Assembly: GCF_001658025.2 (NCBI RefSeq)
Contig: NZ_CP014007.2
Span: 744,001 to 808,000 of the forward strand
Direction: 5' to 3'
DNA from: Kosakonia oryzae
GTDB lineage: Bacteria > Pseudomonadota > Gammaproteobacteria > Enterobacterales > Enterobacteriaceae
DNA length: 64,000 nucleotides
The position numbers and the translations under genes are program-made. Numbering within the stretch: position 1 is the first letter of the stretch; every line of letters starts with the position of its first letter. The notes beneath the pieces were generated by a model, which did not search any database, was not told where the DNA came from, and worked only from the letters and a program-made list of their open reading frames with translations. This document shows positions 10,547-18,135 of the stretch, in pieces.

Positions 10547-12145
10547 ATGAAAAATATTTCTGTCAGAGTGGCGCTGTCAGGGGCCATATCGATATTTGTA
10601 TTGATTATTGTAGCTATCTCATCCGTGGGTTTTTTCGCATTCACCCGTTCAACAAACACGACTGAATTTATTCACAATTCTGACAGTCGGGTAATCCTGA
10701 TTAATGATATCTACAAAGACTCGGCCCGTACACGTGCCGGTTTTGCGCTGGTCTACGCCAGTTTGTTAAAAGAGGGAAAAACGGAGGCATGGGTATTTAA
10801 AAATATTCAGACCACGCACGAAAGGATGCTGGCCAACCTGCGAAAATTTGAAACTCTGCCGGTGATGGATAGCCGGGATGAAGAGATAAAAACCGAACTG
10901 GTTACCTCGGCTGGCGCGCTGAATACACTCCTTGATAAGGCTGAGCAATTACTGAAGGCAGGGGACGTACAAAGTTACTACGACGTTAACGTGCAGCAAA
11001 TTGATAAAGCCGGCGGGCGTTTCTCAGCCGCGCTCGAAAAATATCAAAAAAGTACCAATGAAACGGTTAATAATTTGATGGATGAGCAACAAAGACAATA
11101 CCACCAATTATTATGGATTATGTTTATAGGATTGTTGCTTGCTCTTTTAATTAGTGTTGCTGTTTTGTATGTTCTGCGTAATGTAATATTACGGCCGCTA
11201 AACTATGCTGTTGAACATCTTGATATCGTCGCCAAAGGTGATTTAACAACAAATATTCAGGTGGCCGGTAATAATGAAATCGGCAAACTTCTCAACGCTA
11301 TTCGTGGTATGCAGGAGAGCCTGCGCAATTTAGTCGCGCAGGTTCGAAACGGGGTGGATGAAATACATGTGGGTTCCCGGGAGATTGCCGCAGGGAATTT
11401 AGATCTTTCATCCCGCACGGAAGAACAGGCATCCTCGCTTGAAGAAACGGCGGCCTCAATGGAACAGCTTGCCTCCATCGTGAAGCAGAATGCTGACAAC
11501 GCGTACCAGGCGAATTTGCTGGCGCTCAAGGCGTCAGATATTGCCGAATCGGGCGGTAAAGCGGTGTCGGAAGTGGTTCAGACCATGAACGAAATTGCGA
11601 CAAGCTCCAGCAAAATTGCTGACATTGTCTCCATGATCGACAGCATCTCTTTCCAGACGAACATTCTGGCACTCAATGCCGCCGTTGAAGCCGCCAGAGC
11701 CGGTGAGCAAGGGAAAGGTTTTGCGGTCGTCGCCAGTGAAGTGCGTACGCTGGCTCAGCGTTCCGCTTCAGCGGCTAAAGAGATCAAAGATCTGATCCAG
11801 AACTCAACGGACAGGGTCAACGCGGGGACTGAGCAAGTCGGGCGGGCGGGGGCTGCCATGCTCGAAATTGTGACGTCCGTTAAACATGTGACTGATACCG
11901 TTGCGGAAATATCACATGCTTCGCGCGAACAGGCCACCGGGATCGATCAGGTTAATCTTGCCGTTTCGCAGATGGATGGCGTCACTCAGCAGAACGCCTC
12001 GCTGGTTGAACAAGCCGCAGCCGCAGCCAATTCACTGGAGCTACAAGCCAGCGCGCTGGCGGAGGCGATATCCACTTTTCGGGTGAATAATGAAGCGGCC
12101 AACCGTTCCAGCGATAGATTAACTGTGGCTTACACTCCCTCATAA
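10547..12145 (+). CDS. methyl-accepting chemotaxis protein
   Basis: A 532-residue chemoreceptor. It has a first membrane helix at about residues 8-31, a periplasmic four-helix ligand domain of the Tar/Tsr type, a second helix at about 188-212, HAMP, methylation helices with EEQASSLEETAASMEQL, and the highly conserved signalling tip around the NILALNAAVEAARAGEQG motif. It senses an unknown ligand and controls CheA. The C-terminus ends AYTPS and lacks the NWETF-type pentapeptide that tethers CheR/CheB, so adaptation would depend on other receptors. It has its own promoter region and no linked che genes. Confidence 0.92.
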   Translation: MKNISVRVALSGAISIFVLIIVAISSVGFFAFTRSTNTTEFIHNSDSRVILINDIYKDSARTRAGFALVYASLLKEGKTEAWVFKNIQTTHERMLANLRKFETLPVMDSRDEEIKTELVTSAGALNTLLDKAEQLLKAGDVQSYYDVNVQQIDKAGGRFSAALEKYQKSTNETVNNLMDEQQRQYHQLLWIMFIGLLLALLISVAVLYVLRNVILRPLNYAVEHLDIVAKGDLTTNIQVAGNNEIGKLLNAIRGMQESLRNLVAQVRNGVDEIHVGSREIAAGNLDLSSRTEEQASSLEETAASMEQLASIVKQNADNAYQANLLALKASDIAESGGKAVSEVVQTMNEIATSSSKIADIVSMIDSISFQTNILALNAAVEAARAGEQGKGFAVVASEVRTLAQRSASAAKEIKDLIQNSTDRVNAGTEQVGRAGAAMLEIVTSVKHVTDTVAEISHASREQATGIDQVNLAVSQMDGVTQQNASLVEQAAAAANSLELQASALAEAISTFRVNNEAANRSSDRLTVAYTPS

Positions 12146-12349
12146 TTTTCCCGTTTCTCTGTTATCTGTTCCGGCATGGGTTGTTCGTCGTCACCCGTGC
12201 CGTAGGAGAATTAGCGTCGTGTCGTAAAAAACCTTAGCGGTAACTGAGAAACGTGGTTTGGCGCGACGGAACATCAAGCCAGCGAGCGCTGTACTACAAA
12301 AAACCGGGTGTGCCATCATCCTGATACCGCGCCGGATTTTAGCGAAGGT

Positions 12350-13381
12350 TTATCCCTCTTCGTAGGTTAGCGTCCCGATGACAATAAAGCCGTTTTCCAT
12401 ACGCACCACTTTCTCTGGGGTAAAAGAATGGCCAGGGGCGAGTAATATTTCATCTTCATCGTCCAGTGCGTTTGCTGATTCCTCTGACTCGGCTGCGTTT
12501 TTTATGCTTTTAACGCTAACGCCAGCGACATTATGTGCGTTAAACGAAAACAGAATATTTTCTGTTTCGAAATCAACATCATTCAGTGCATGCAATGTGT
12601 CTCGCCTTAGCACCTCGGATTCATCACTATTATTAGTAAGATCAATCGCATAAAGGGGATCGCCTATTTCACTGAAGCAAAAATTATCAGCTACTTCATA
12701 ACTTGAAGTTGTACTCAGAAATCCGTTAAAACGCAGCCCTTGCCCATATAACAGGGATTGTGCGAGCAGACTCCCATGAACCTGAGTACTTAGCGGTTCA
12801 TCAAGACCGCCAGCGCCTTTCAGTAATGAAACACCGGATAAACGAGGCGCGGTTTTTAAAAAATGATCCAGAATTTGAGCTTGCCCTATTATTTCATTTT
12901 CCAGGCGTTCGCGAGAATATTTCAGACCGAGTTCATCCATGATAACAGTATCGTTATACTTATCATTAAATATTTCGAGGAACGCGTTTATTTTTGTTGG
13001 GTCTTTATATTTTTCATCCAGATCGTGAAGGTAATCATCCAGTTTTTTATATCCCAGACAAGCGACATTCATCAGATAATTATTACCGTACAAATCCTGA
13101 TAAGCCAGCAGGGCACTATAGATGTTTCCAATGTCATCACCTGAAAATGACCCAACATGTTCCAGCGTTTTTTGCTTGAGTTCAGCCATTTTGGAAGGAA
13201 ACCGATTAAGTTCTGAATCCACAATGAGACGCATATGCCGCCTGGCAGTTTCAGCGATATTACTAATTTCCCCTTTCAATAGTCGCTCAGCATAGCGAGA
13301 GGGAATTGCCAGTTTACTGCGATGCAACATTCGGCGTTCAACCGGGGATGGAAATGAAGAAACAAAGCCAGTCGAATTCAT
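12350..13381 (-). CDS. candidate type III effector, ADP-ribosyltransferase-like
   Basis: A 343-residue protein. The C-terminal half carries features of the R-S-E ADP-ribosyltransferase fold: FNGFLSTT (residues 218-225) matches the FxSTS motif, and EDE at 309-311 (before ILLAPG) matches the catalytic E-x-E that precedes the LPPG-like strand. The expected first-strand Arg is replaced by Lys in LLKGAG (K188), if aligned correctly. The N-terminus is Ser/Thr/Pro-rich (MNSTGFVSSFPSP) like type III signals, and no Sec signal exists. A hrp-box match lies at 13583-13610. ATG 13381 has only a weak ribosome site. The effector role is inference from motif, N-terminus and promoter. Confidence 0.65.
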   Translation of the reverse strand: MNSTGFVSSFPSPVERRMLHRSKLAIPSRYAERLLKGEISNIAETARRHMRLIVDSELNRFPSKMAELKQKTLEHVGSFSGDDIGNIYSALLAYQDLYGNNYLMNVACLGYKKLDDYLHDLDEKYKDPTKINAFLEIFNDKYNDTVIMDELGLKYSRERLENEIIGQAQILDHFLKTAPRLSGVSLLKGAGGLDEPLSTQVHGSLLAQSLLYGQGLRFNGFLSTTSSYEVADNFCFSEIGDPLYAIDLTNNSDESEVLRRDTLHALNDVDFETENILFSFNAHNVAGVSVKSIKNAAESEESANALDDEDEILLAPGHSFTPEKVVRMENGFIVIGTLTYEEG

Positions 13382-13410
13382 AGGTGTCAATTCTACATGT
13401 CGTCCGTTAA

Positions 13411-13542
13411 TTAAGGCGTAGCGAAGCCCGGCCGCTGCAAAACAGAATTGCTTTCCTGAGAATGATGAACAGGTGGCTGTGAGTTTGAATGTTCATAATG
13501 GTTATGGATATCATAAGCCGGGGTGTAATTGGAAATATTCAT
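13411..13542 (-). CDS. 43-aa reading frame between hrp box and ART-like gene
   Basis: Starts MNISNYTPAY at an ATG 41 bp after the -10 part of a hrp box, with GAGG 11 bases upstream. It is rich in Ser, His, Pro and Gln with no hydrophobic segment, resembling an effector secretion signal. It stops 30 bp before the ATG of the ART-like gene, in a different frame. It could be the broken-off N-terminus of that effector, or a small secreted peptide. Confidence 0.4.
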   Translation of the reverse strand: MNISNYTPAYDIHNHYEHSNSQPPVHHSQESNSVLQRPGFATP

Positions 13543-13582
13543 CGGTACGCAAGCCTCAACACAGCGTCATGAGATTTTCAAT

Positions 13583-13610
13583 TTAGTGTGTCGGGGAAGA
13601 GCGTAGTTCC
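13583..13610 (-). promoter_or_regulatory. hrp box (HrpL promoter) for the ART-like effector unit
   Basis: On the minus strand: GGAACT, 15 bases, ACACTAA. This matches the GGAACC-N15/16-CCACNNA consensus at the key -35 bases and at the CAC..A of the -10 element. Confidence 0.7.
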
Positions 13611-13941
13611 CGGGGACATAGTTCATTATCTTACTCTTCAGTATGGAACCCCTTGTGTTATCACGATAAAGAGAAGGATCGTATTTGAAAGCAAATATAT
13701 ATCTTTAGGCGATTATGCCCCAGAGTATCCTCCAGGTTCCGGCTCATTGAAGCCTCCCCGCGCAGTTCCAGTGTCTGCAATCCCTGTTTCAGATAAAAAT
13801 ACAAAAATGCCTGGAACTAATATGACGCGACTTACACTCAATCAGAGAAACTTATCGGGCGATGATGTTGCGATCCCATTAACTTTTAATTTTCGAATTA
13901 AATTGATGGTTGTGCCTGGATTATTTATTGGGCCGAATTAA
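13588..13941 (+). other. open frame of 117 codons, doubtful gene
   Basis: An open frame from a GTG that lies inside the minus-strand hrp box. It contains a Pro-rich stretch (EYPPGSGSLKPPRAVPVSAIP) and no recognisable domain or ribosome site. It may be a fragment of a former effector gene. A plus-strand hrp-box match lies inside it at 13813. Confidence 0.2.
13813..13840 (+). promoter_or_regulatory. possible hrp box upstream of the LuxR-type gene
   Basis: GGAACT, 15 bases, ACACTCA on the plus strand. It sits 306 bp before the chosen start of the LuxR-type gene and could drive that gene and the Cif-like gene. About one chance match of this stringency is expected in 64 kb on both strands, so position alone does not prove it. 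Confidence 0.45.
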
Positions 13942-14146
13942 ACACAATGCTGGATAAGCTTCGTAGTCCGTTACAGTACGTATGCTTTGATATTCCGGCA
14001 TGCTATTAGCATGCTTCGATTTTTGTCGCTAAGTTTATAGTCCGTGATAAGTTTTGCCATAAAATTCCCTCCTGATGTCATTATATATCGCATATGTTAA
14101 TCGAGTGTCAGGGGATGTATTTAAAAATCACGTAAGGGTTTTGTCA

Positions 14147-14674
14147 ATGGATGTTATTTCATTCGATCGTTATGTTCTTATGGGAATGAAGACTTTTTCA
14201 AAAGTAAGTCATTTTCATGGCATGGAGGTGGTTTTATATGATCGTGGTGATGAATATCTTCTTCTGCTACAAAAAGAACTTCTCCATTATATTGTTAATG
14301 GCGATGATTCGTCTTTTTTATGCTTATTTTCCCCTCTCGTGAGGCGGGTGCATAAATCATCGTCTTTACAAGACATTAGCTACGAGCTGGAGCTCTTTCA
14401 ACGAAATTTAAATGAACCAAGGATAAGAAAGGCCCATTTGAGCACTGTTGAAAATAATGTTCTGCTGGCTCTTTTGGCATGCAAAACAAATTATGAAATC
14501 TCCTCCTTATTTCATTTTAATTCAAAAATCTCCAGTAATTATAAAAACATCGTCCTGCATAAGTTAAGATTGAATAGTCTGTCTGAACTTTTACTCATAT
14601 ATAATACCTGGCGAAAATACAGAGCGTTGTTCGGTATCGAGTATTTTAGTATGCAATATAATAATGCGAAGTGA
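14147..14674 (+). CDS. LuxR-type helix-turn-helix regulator
   Basis: A 175-residue protein. Its C-terminal part (about residues 110-170) follows the GerE/LuxR helix-turn-helix pattern: LSTVENNVLLALLACKTNYEI, then the recognition helix region SKISSNYK, then KLRLNSLSELL. The N-terminal half has no receiver Asp pocket or autoinducer-domain signature that I can see. I prefer ATG 14147 (AAGGG 8 bases upstream) to the longer frame from ATG 14075, which lacks a ribosome site. It is AT-rich relative to the core T3SS genes. It may regulate the island; the target is unknown. Confidence 0.6.
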   Translation: MDVISFDRYVLMGMKTFSKVSHFHGMEVVLYDRGDEYLLLLQKELLHYIVNGDDSSFLCLFSPLVRRVHKSSSLQDISYELELFQRNLNEPRIRKAHLSTVENNVLLALLACKTNYEISSLFHFNSKISSNYKNIVLHKLRLNSLSELLLIYNTWRKYRALFGIEYFSMQYNNAK

Positions 14675-14834
14675 CATCGAAAATGATGCTGATACCCATG
14701 TGTTTATATGTGAGCAGTCGTCACGCCACTTTCACGGATATGAGGATGGTCTATGATTTTATTCGATAAATATTTTGTCACTGATTTTTGTTTAGTCTTG
14801 TAAACATAATGGTTCATGACAGGAGTAGACCAGG

Positions 14835-15707
14835 ATGAAAAATACAATCTCTCCTTTTTATTCTTCTCAGTTTGATTTAAATATACAGGATTATACCAAC
14901 CCACAAAATGTGGTCGTTCAAAAACATATTTCGTCTTCGCACAGCGTATATAACCGTTCAACCCAATACGTACTGGATTTTGCAATATTAAGCTCCTTAA
15001 ATTTGAGAGCTAACGTGCTGTTGAACAGCGTTGACAACGCTATACCCCTCCACCATAAAAGCCCGTCCGCATTGCTGAAAGCGATCGATGACAATATTGA
15101 GCAGACGGCAAAAGAGTGGGGATGCTCAACAATGGAAGTTGAAGCGATGCTGGGAAGCAGCAAACGTATCAATGAGCCAGTCTGCGGTATAACGGCAAAT
15201 AACGTGATGAAGTTGTTCCTCGATACCGATCATTTCAGCTACGATTTCGAGCGAGGGCAAACGCTCTCCCTGCCACAGCTTCAGCAGCAATTATTCAACT
15301 TACCTGCCTATAAGCATTTTGTTTTGCGTGTTAACGACTCACGGTTAGGACACGCTTACGTCATTGATCTTCCTGATAATGAGAAGCCACAACGTGAGGC
15401 GTTTCTTTATCAGTCAGATTTAGGCGATGGTGCAATGCGTCCATTGCGTTTAAAGGATTGGATGAATAAAAAAGCTTCGCACCCGCTGTCGTTGAACGAT
15501 ATCAATGCGCACTTTATCAATATGACGGATGGCAATATAGACCCCGAACATATTGCAAAGCTATTTGATATTGACGGCAATCCAAAAATGCTGCGCCTTG
15601 AGCGTTTAAACTCGTATAATTACCAGGGCTTTAATTTTCAGTTGGCTGAATATGATCCGAAAAACCTGGAAAATAATGTTGCTGCTATCAAGGCTCGTTG
15701 TAGTTAA
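14835..15707 (+). CDS. cif: Cif-type glutamine deamidase effector
   Basis: A 290-residue protein without Sec signal. Its candidate catalytic residues are C117 (in PVCGIT), H173 (in LGHAYVIDLP) and Q193 (in FLYQSDLGDG). The spacings, 56 and 20 residues, equal those of the cycle-inhibiting factor triad of enteropathogenic E. coli (C109/H165/Q185). Length is also close to the family's 280 or so. Cif proteins are papain-fold, T3SS-delivered enzymes that deamidate Gln40 of NEDD8/ubiquitin in host cells and block cullin ligases. AGGAG lies 10 bases before the start. It stands 160 bp behind the LuxR-type gene with no hrp box directly in front. Family membership is inferred from motif and spacing. 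Confidence 0.78.
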   Translation: MKNTISPFYSSQFDLNIQDYTNPQNVVVQKHISSSHSVYNRSTQYVLDFAILSSLNLRANVLLNSVDNAIPLHHKSPSALLKAIDDNIEQTAKEWGCSTMEVEAMLGSSKRINEPVCGITANNVMKLFLDTDHFSYDFERGQTLSLPQLQQQLFNLPAYKHFVLRVNDSRLGHAYVIDLPDNEKPQREAFLYQSDLGDGAMRPLRLKDWMNKKASHPLSLNDINAHFINMTDGNIDPEHIAKLFDIDGNPKMLRLERLNSYNYQGFNFQLAEYDPKNLENNVAAIKARCS

Positions 15708-15814
15708 CCACGTCGTGCAATAAATAGCTTATCAATATTACAACCTGGCGAGTCAGGGTAAAACTTACCACTCTTTTATTATGTCAGGTTGTTATATGGA
15801 AAATTTTTATAAAT

Positions 15815-15835
15815 AGCCTGATCAATGATCAGGCT
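15815..15835 (-). terminator. terminator hairpin of the harpin-transglycosylase gene
   Basis: A perfect 9-bp inverted repeat (AGCCTGATC/GATCAGGCT) with a 3-base loop overlaps the stop codon of the minus-strand gene. On that strand it is followed by an AT-rich tract. Confidence 0.6.
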
Positions 15836-16800
15836 GGGACAGTACCCTGGCCAGATGCAATAATTCTAGCCGTACTGTTAACTTCATTGACATAGTTTGG
15901 GTTACCCAGCGTCACAAGGGATAAGTCATTCAGATTGACCTGATTCGGCCCGGAATTATATGCGCGTAACGCTGCATCCATATTCCCGCCGAACTGTTGC
16001 TGATAATCACGCAACATCAGGGCGGAGCAGAGGATCTGGTTGTGCGGATCGTTCGCATCGCCGGATAATTTATCCGGGTATTTCTCGCGCATCGCCTCGT
16101 AGGTATCCGGGTTTATCTGATTCATACCGCCATCCGTCTCCCCGTTACCGGGGTTGGTCGAAGTCGCCTGGACATTGCCGCGTGATTCTGTCCAGGTCAG
16201 CGCTGCCAGAGTGCTGGCAGGAACGCCAGTTTCTTTTGCCGCATCGGCATATTCCTTACTGAACTGCTGTAGTTGTGGCGGTAAACCCGGCATTGACGTC
16301 TCTGCCGATTTATTCGCAGGGGTGGCATCATTAACCGGGCTGCCAGATGCCATTGCTGGCGATGTCGTATTCGGTGAGAGTTTGAACGAAGGGCTTCTGC
16401 TATCTCCTCCCCCGTCAGCAGGGCTTCCTCCCGACTGGCTGGCCGAAGGGTCCTGAAAGCTGGCCAGCATTTTAAAAAGCAGCTGCATCAGTTCAGTCAG
16501 CATAATTTGCATCATTTTCACCAGGGTCTCGGGGGAATTCGCGCCACTCCCACCGAAAGAACGTGCCGGAGAAGTGGGTTTATCGGCTTTATTCTCCTGC
16601 GGTGATGCACTGAAATCGACAGGCCGTGGTGCTAGCGAAGCGTTCGCACCGTGACATCTCAGCGCCTGGGAAGGCGATATGTGTTGCTCGCGGTCCCGGT
16701 AACTGTGATTTCCTGAAAATTTTCCCTCTTCTGCCGGTGACAAATTTGCATCAGGAATGTCAGTAAGCAGAGAGTGGGATGCATTTGACGTAATTTGCAT
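15829..16800 (-). CDS. harpin-like / lytic transglycosylase hybrid (HopP1-like helper)
   Basis: A 323-residue protein with no Sec signal. The N-terminal 175 residues are Ser/Pro/Gly-rich and include a Met/Leu-rich amphipathic segment (about 91-115) like harpins. Residues about 178-320 are a transglycosylase domain with catalytic E205 (TWTES), GGMNQI at 224-229 and AYNSGP at 280-285. This layout matches P. syringae HopP1, a type III helper that remodels peptidoglycan and promotes translocation. A strong hrp box lies 64 bp upstream. It is divergent from a second, Sec-exported transglycosylase. Confidence 0.8.
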   Translation of the reverse strand: MQITSNASHSLLTDIPDANLSPAEEGKFSGNHSYRDREQHISPSQALRCHGANASLAPRPVDFSASPQENKADKPTSPARSFGGSGANSPETLVKMMQIMLTELMQLLFKMLASFQDPSASQSGGSPADGGGDSRSPSFKLSPNTTSPAMASGSPVNDATPANKSAETSMPGLPPQLQQFSKEYADAAKETGVPASTLAALTWTESRGNVQATSTNPGNGETDGGMNQINPDTYEAMREKYPDKLSGDANDPHNQILCSALMLRDYQQQFGGNMDAALRAYNSGPNQVNLNDLSLVTLGNPNYVNEVNSTARIIASGQGTVPA

Positions 16801-16864
16801 AGGATATTCCTCATCAAAGGAGCGACAAAGCCATAACCCATCAATTAATGATTTGGTTTTAGCT

Positions 16865-16892
16865 TAAGTGACAGCACCCTCGAGCTGGTTCC
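16865..16892 (-). promoter_or_regulatory. hrp box for the harpin-transglycosylase gene
   Basis: On the minus strand: GGAACC, 15 bases, TCACTTA. Full -35 match and a good -10 match, 64 bp before the start codon. Confidence 0.85.
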
Positions 16893-16919
16893 CACTTATT
16901 ATTTGTTCTTTTCTCTGTC

Positions 16920-16947
16920 GGAACTTTCCCTGACCGTATGCCACCCA
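16920..16947 (+). promoter_or_regulatory. hrp box for the T3SS transglycosylase gene
   Basis: GGAACT, 15 bases, CCACCCA: an essentially perfect hrp box, 27 bp before the ATG at 16975 and back to back with the minus-strand box. Confidence 0.88.
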
Positions 16948-16974
16948 GAAATACTGTCCGTTGAGAAACGAAAA

Positions 16975-17469
16975 ATGAAACTTCTGAAGATTGGCCTTTT
17001 TACATTCTGCATTTCGCCATTCGCTCACGCCGATTGTTTCAATACTGTCGGACGGGCGTTTGGTATTTCGCCTGTGCTGCTTAAATCGATAGCGATTAAA
17101 GAGTCCGGAATGAATCCCGCCGCCGTAAATCTGGCTAATCGTAACCATACGCAGGATATTTGTATGATGCAGATTAACAGTACGCATTTTGCCCATCTGG
17201 CTCGTCTGGGGATCTCGCCCGAACGTTTGCTGCTTGAGCCTTGTACCTGCGTGTCGGCAGGTGCGTGGGTATTGCATGGCCTTTTTCAGCATTATGGTCG
17301 TTCCTGGAACACCGTCGGCATGTATAACGCCGGCTCTTCTCCCGCGCGGCTAACGTTGCGGATGCGCTATGCACGTGAAATTAAAAATATCTACATTAAG
17401 CTGCAACAGAAAAGGAATCGGGATCAAAGTGAGGCGCTCGCTGAACGCGTGGTAAACGAGGAAATATAA
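16975..17469 (+). CDS. T3SS-associated periplasmic lytic transglycosylase (IpgF/IagB type)
   Basis: A 164-residue protein with a Sec signal peptide (cleavage near residue 19, AHA|D) and a compact transglycosylase domain: catalytic E43 in KESGMN, MMQIN at 64-68 and MYNAG at 116-120. Its size and Cys pattern match IpgF/IagB-type enzymes, which open peptidoglycan locally for the secretion apparatus. I chose the ATG at 16975 because it starts the signal peptide and lies just downstream of a hrp box; the frame upstream of it would include the promoter. Confidence 0.85.
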   Translation: MKLLKIGLFTFCISPFAHADCFNTVGRAFGISPVLLKSIAIKESGMNPAAVNLANRNHTQDICMMQINSTHFAHLARLGISPERLLLEPCTCVSAGAWVLHGLFQHYGRSWNTVGMYNAGSSPARLTLRMRYAREIKNIYIKLQQKRNRDQSEALAERVVNEEI

Positions 17470-17476
17470 AAAGGGT

Positions 17477-17504
17477 GAAACTAAACCCGGTCTGCTTTCA
17501 CAAA
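17477..17504 (+). promoter_or_regulatory. likely hrp box for the PPxY repeat protein
   Basis: GAAACT, 15 bases, TCACAAA, 37 bp before the ATG at 17542. One -35 base departs from consensus (GAAAC for GGAAC). Confidence 0.5.
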
Positions 17505-17541
17505 CAGTATTGTATTTACACTCTCCACCGGGAGGTGGCAT

Positions 17542-18135
17542 ATGACAGTTTGGCTCTCTAATATATTTCGTCCGATGCCGCTTCCGGCAACTGAGATTGA
17601 TCATAACGTTGAGATATCAGAAGAAAATCCTGCAACGTCAGGGCAAGATCCATATGTGCCGGAACGGGCTATGCAGCCACTGAGTCCATTTCAGCCGGGC
17701 CGGATTAATCCTTTTGTACAGCGAGAAGCCAGCGCGGCCGCCTCGCGGTCTGATATGAAACCCTTGCCAGCGGCACCTTCCCATGCAGATGCGCAGCCCC
17801 GGCCACTGAGCCCGTTTCAGCCGGGCCGGATTAATCCTTTTGTACAGCGAGAAGCCAGCGCGGCTGCCGCGCGGTCTGAGATGAAATCCTTGCCAGCCGC
17901 GCCTTCCCGTGCAGACGCGCTGCCCCGGCCACTGAGCCCGTTTCAGCCGGGCCGGATCAATCCCTTCCAGCAAAACGACTACGCAAATGCGCAAGAGCGG
18001 CAGGATAGTTTTGCTTCTGTCCTTGACGAGCCGGGCTTCCAGAGAGAAAACGCGCCTGCCTATACTGAGCTCGATGGGCAGCCGTTCACGGACGTTCCTC
18101 CGCCTCCTTATTCCGATCCGCAGGGGCCAAGCTAA
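17542..18135 (+). CDS. candidate effector: proline-rich repeats and C-terminal PPxY motif
   Basis: A 197-residue protein with no Sec signal, membrane segment or known enzyme domain. Residues 46-129 are two near-identical 42-residue repeats that begin PLSPFQPGRINPF, and a third partial copy starts at 130. The C-terminus carries PPPPYS (residues 186-191), a PPxY ligand for eukaryotic WW domains. A strong ribosome site (GGGAGGTGGCAT) precedes the ATG. It lies among hrp-box genes and 73 bp after the transglycosylase gene. Repeats plus a host-type short motif, in the manner of EspF/TccP effectors, suggest a scaffold that recruits host proteins. I know no named family for it; the role is inference. 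Confidence 0.65.
   Translation: MTVWLSNIFRPMPLPATEIDHNVEISEENPATSGQDPYVPERAMQPLSPFQPGRINPFVQREASAAASRSDMKPLPAAPSHADAQPRPLSPFQPGRINPFVQREASAAAARSEMKSLPAAPSRADALPRPLSPFQPGRINPFQQNDYANAQERQDSFASVLDEPGFQRENAPAYTELDGQPFTDVPPPPYSDPQGPS
17677..17970 (+). repeat. 126-bp tandem coding repeat (2.3 copies)
   Basis: Copies start at 17677, 17803 and 17929, each 126 bp (42 codons) apart. The third copy is homologous for only about 13 codons. DNA identity between the first two copies is high, so the expansion is recent. Confidence 0.9.

Noticed and set aside
13475..13505. TGAACA...TGTTCA inverted repeat and a CCACCTG motif near a TGAAC on the minus strand
   Set aside because: Spacing fits neither a hrp box nor a known operator, and it lies inside the 43-codon frame.
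13646..13670. GGAACC followed by TCACGATAA as a hrp box
   Set aside because: Spacer is only about 10 bases, too short for HrpL.
14704..14985. 93-codon minus-strand frame upstream of and overlapping the Cif-like gene
   Set aside because: No ribosome site or domain, and it overlaps the Cif-like start region in antisense.
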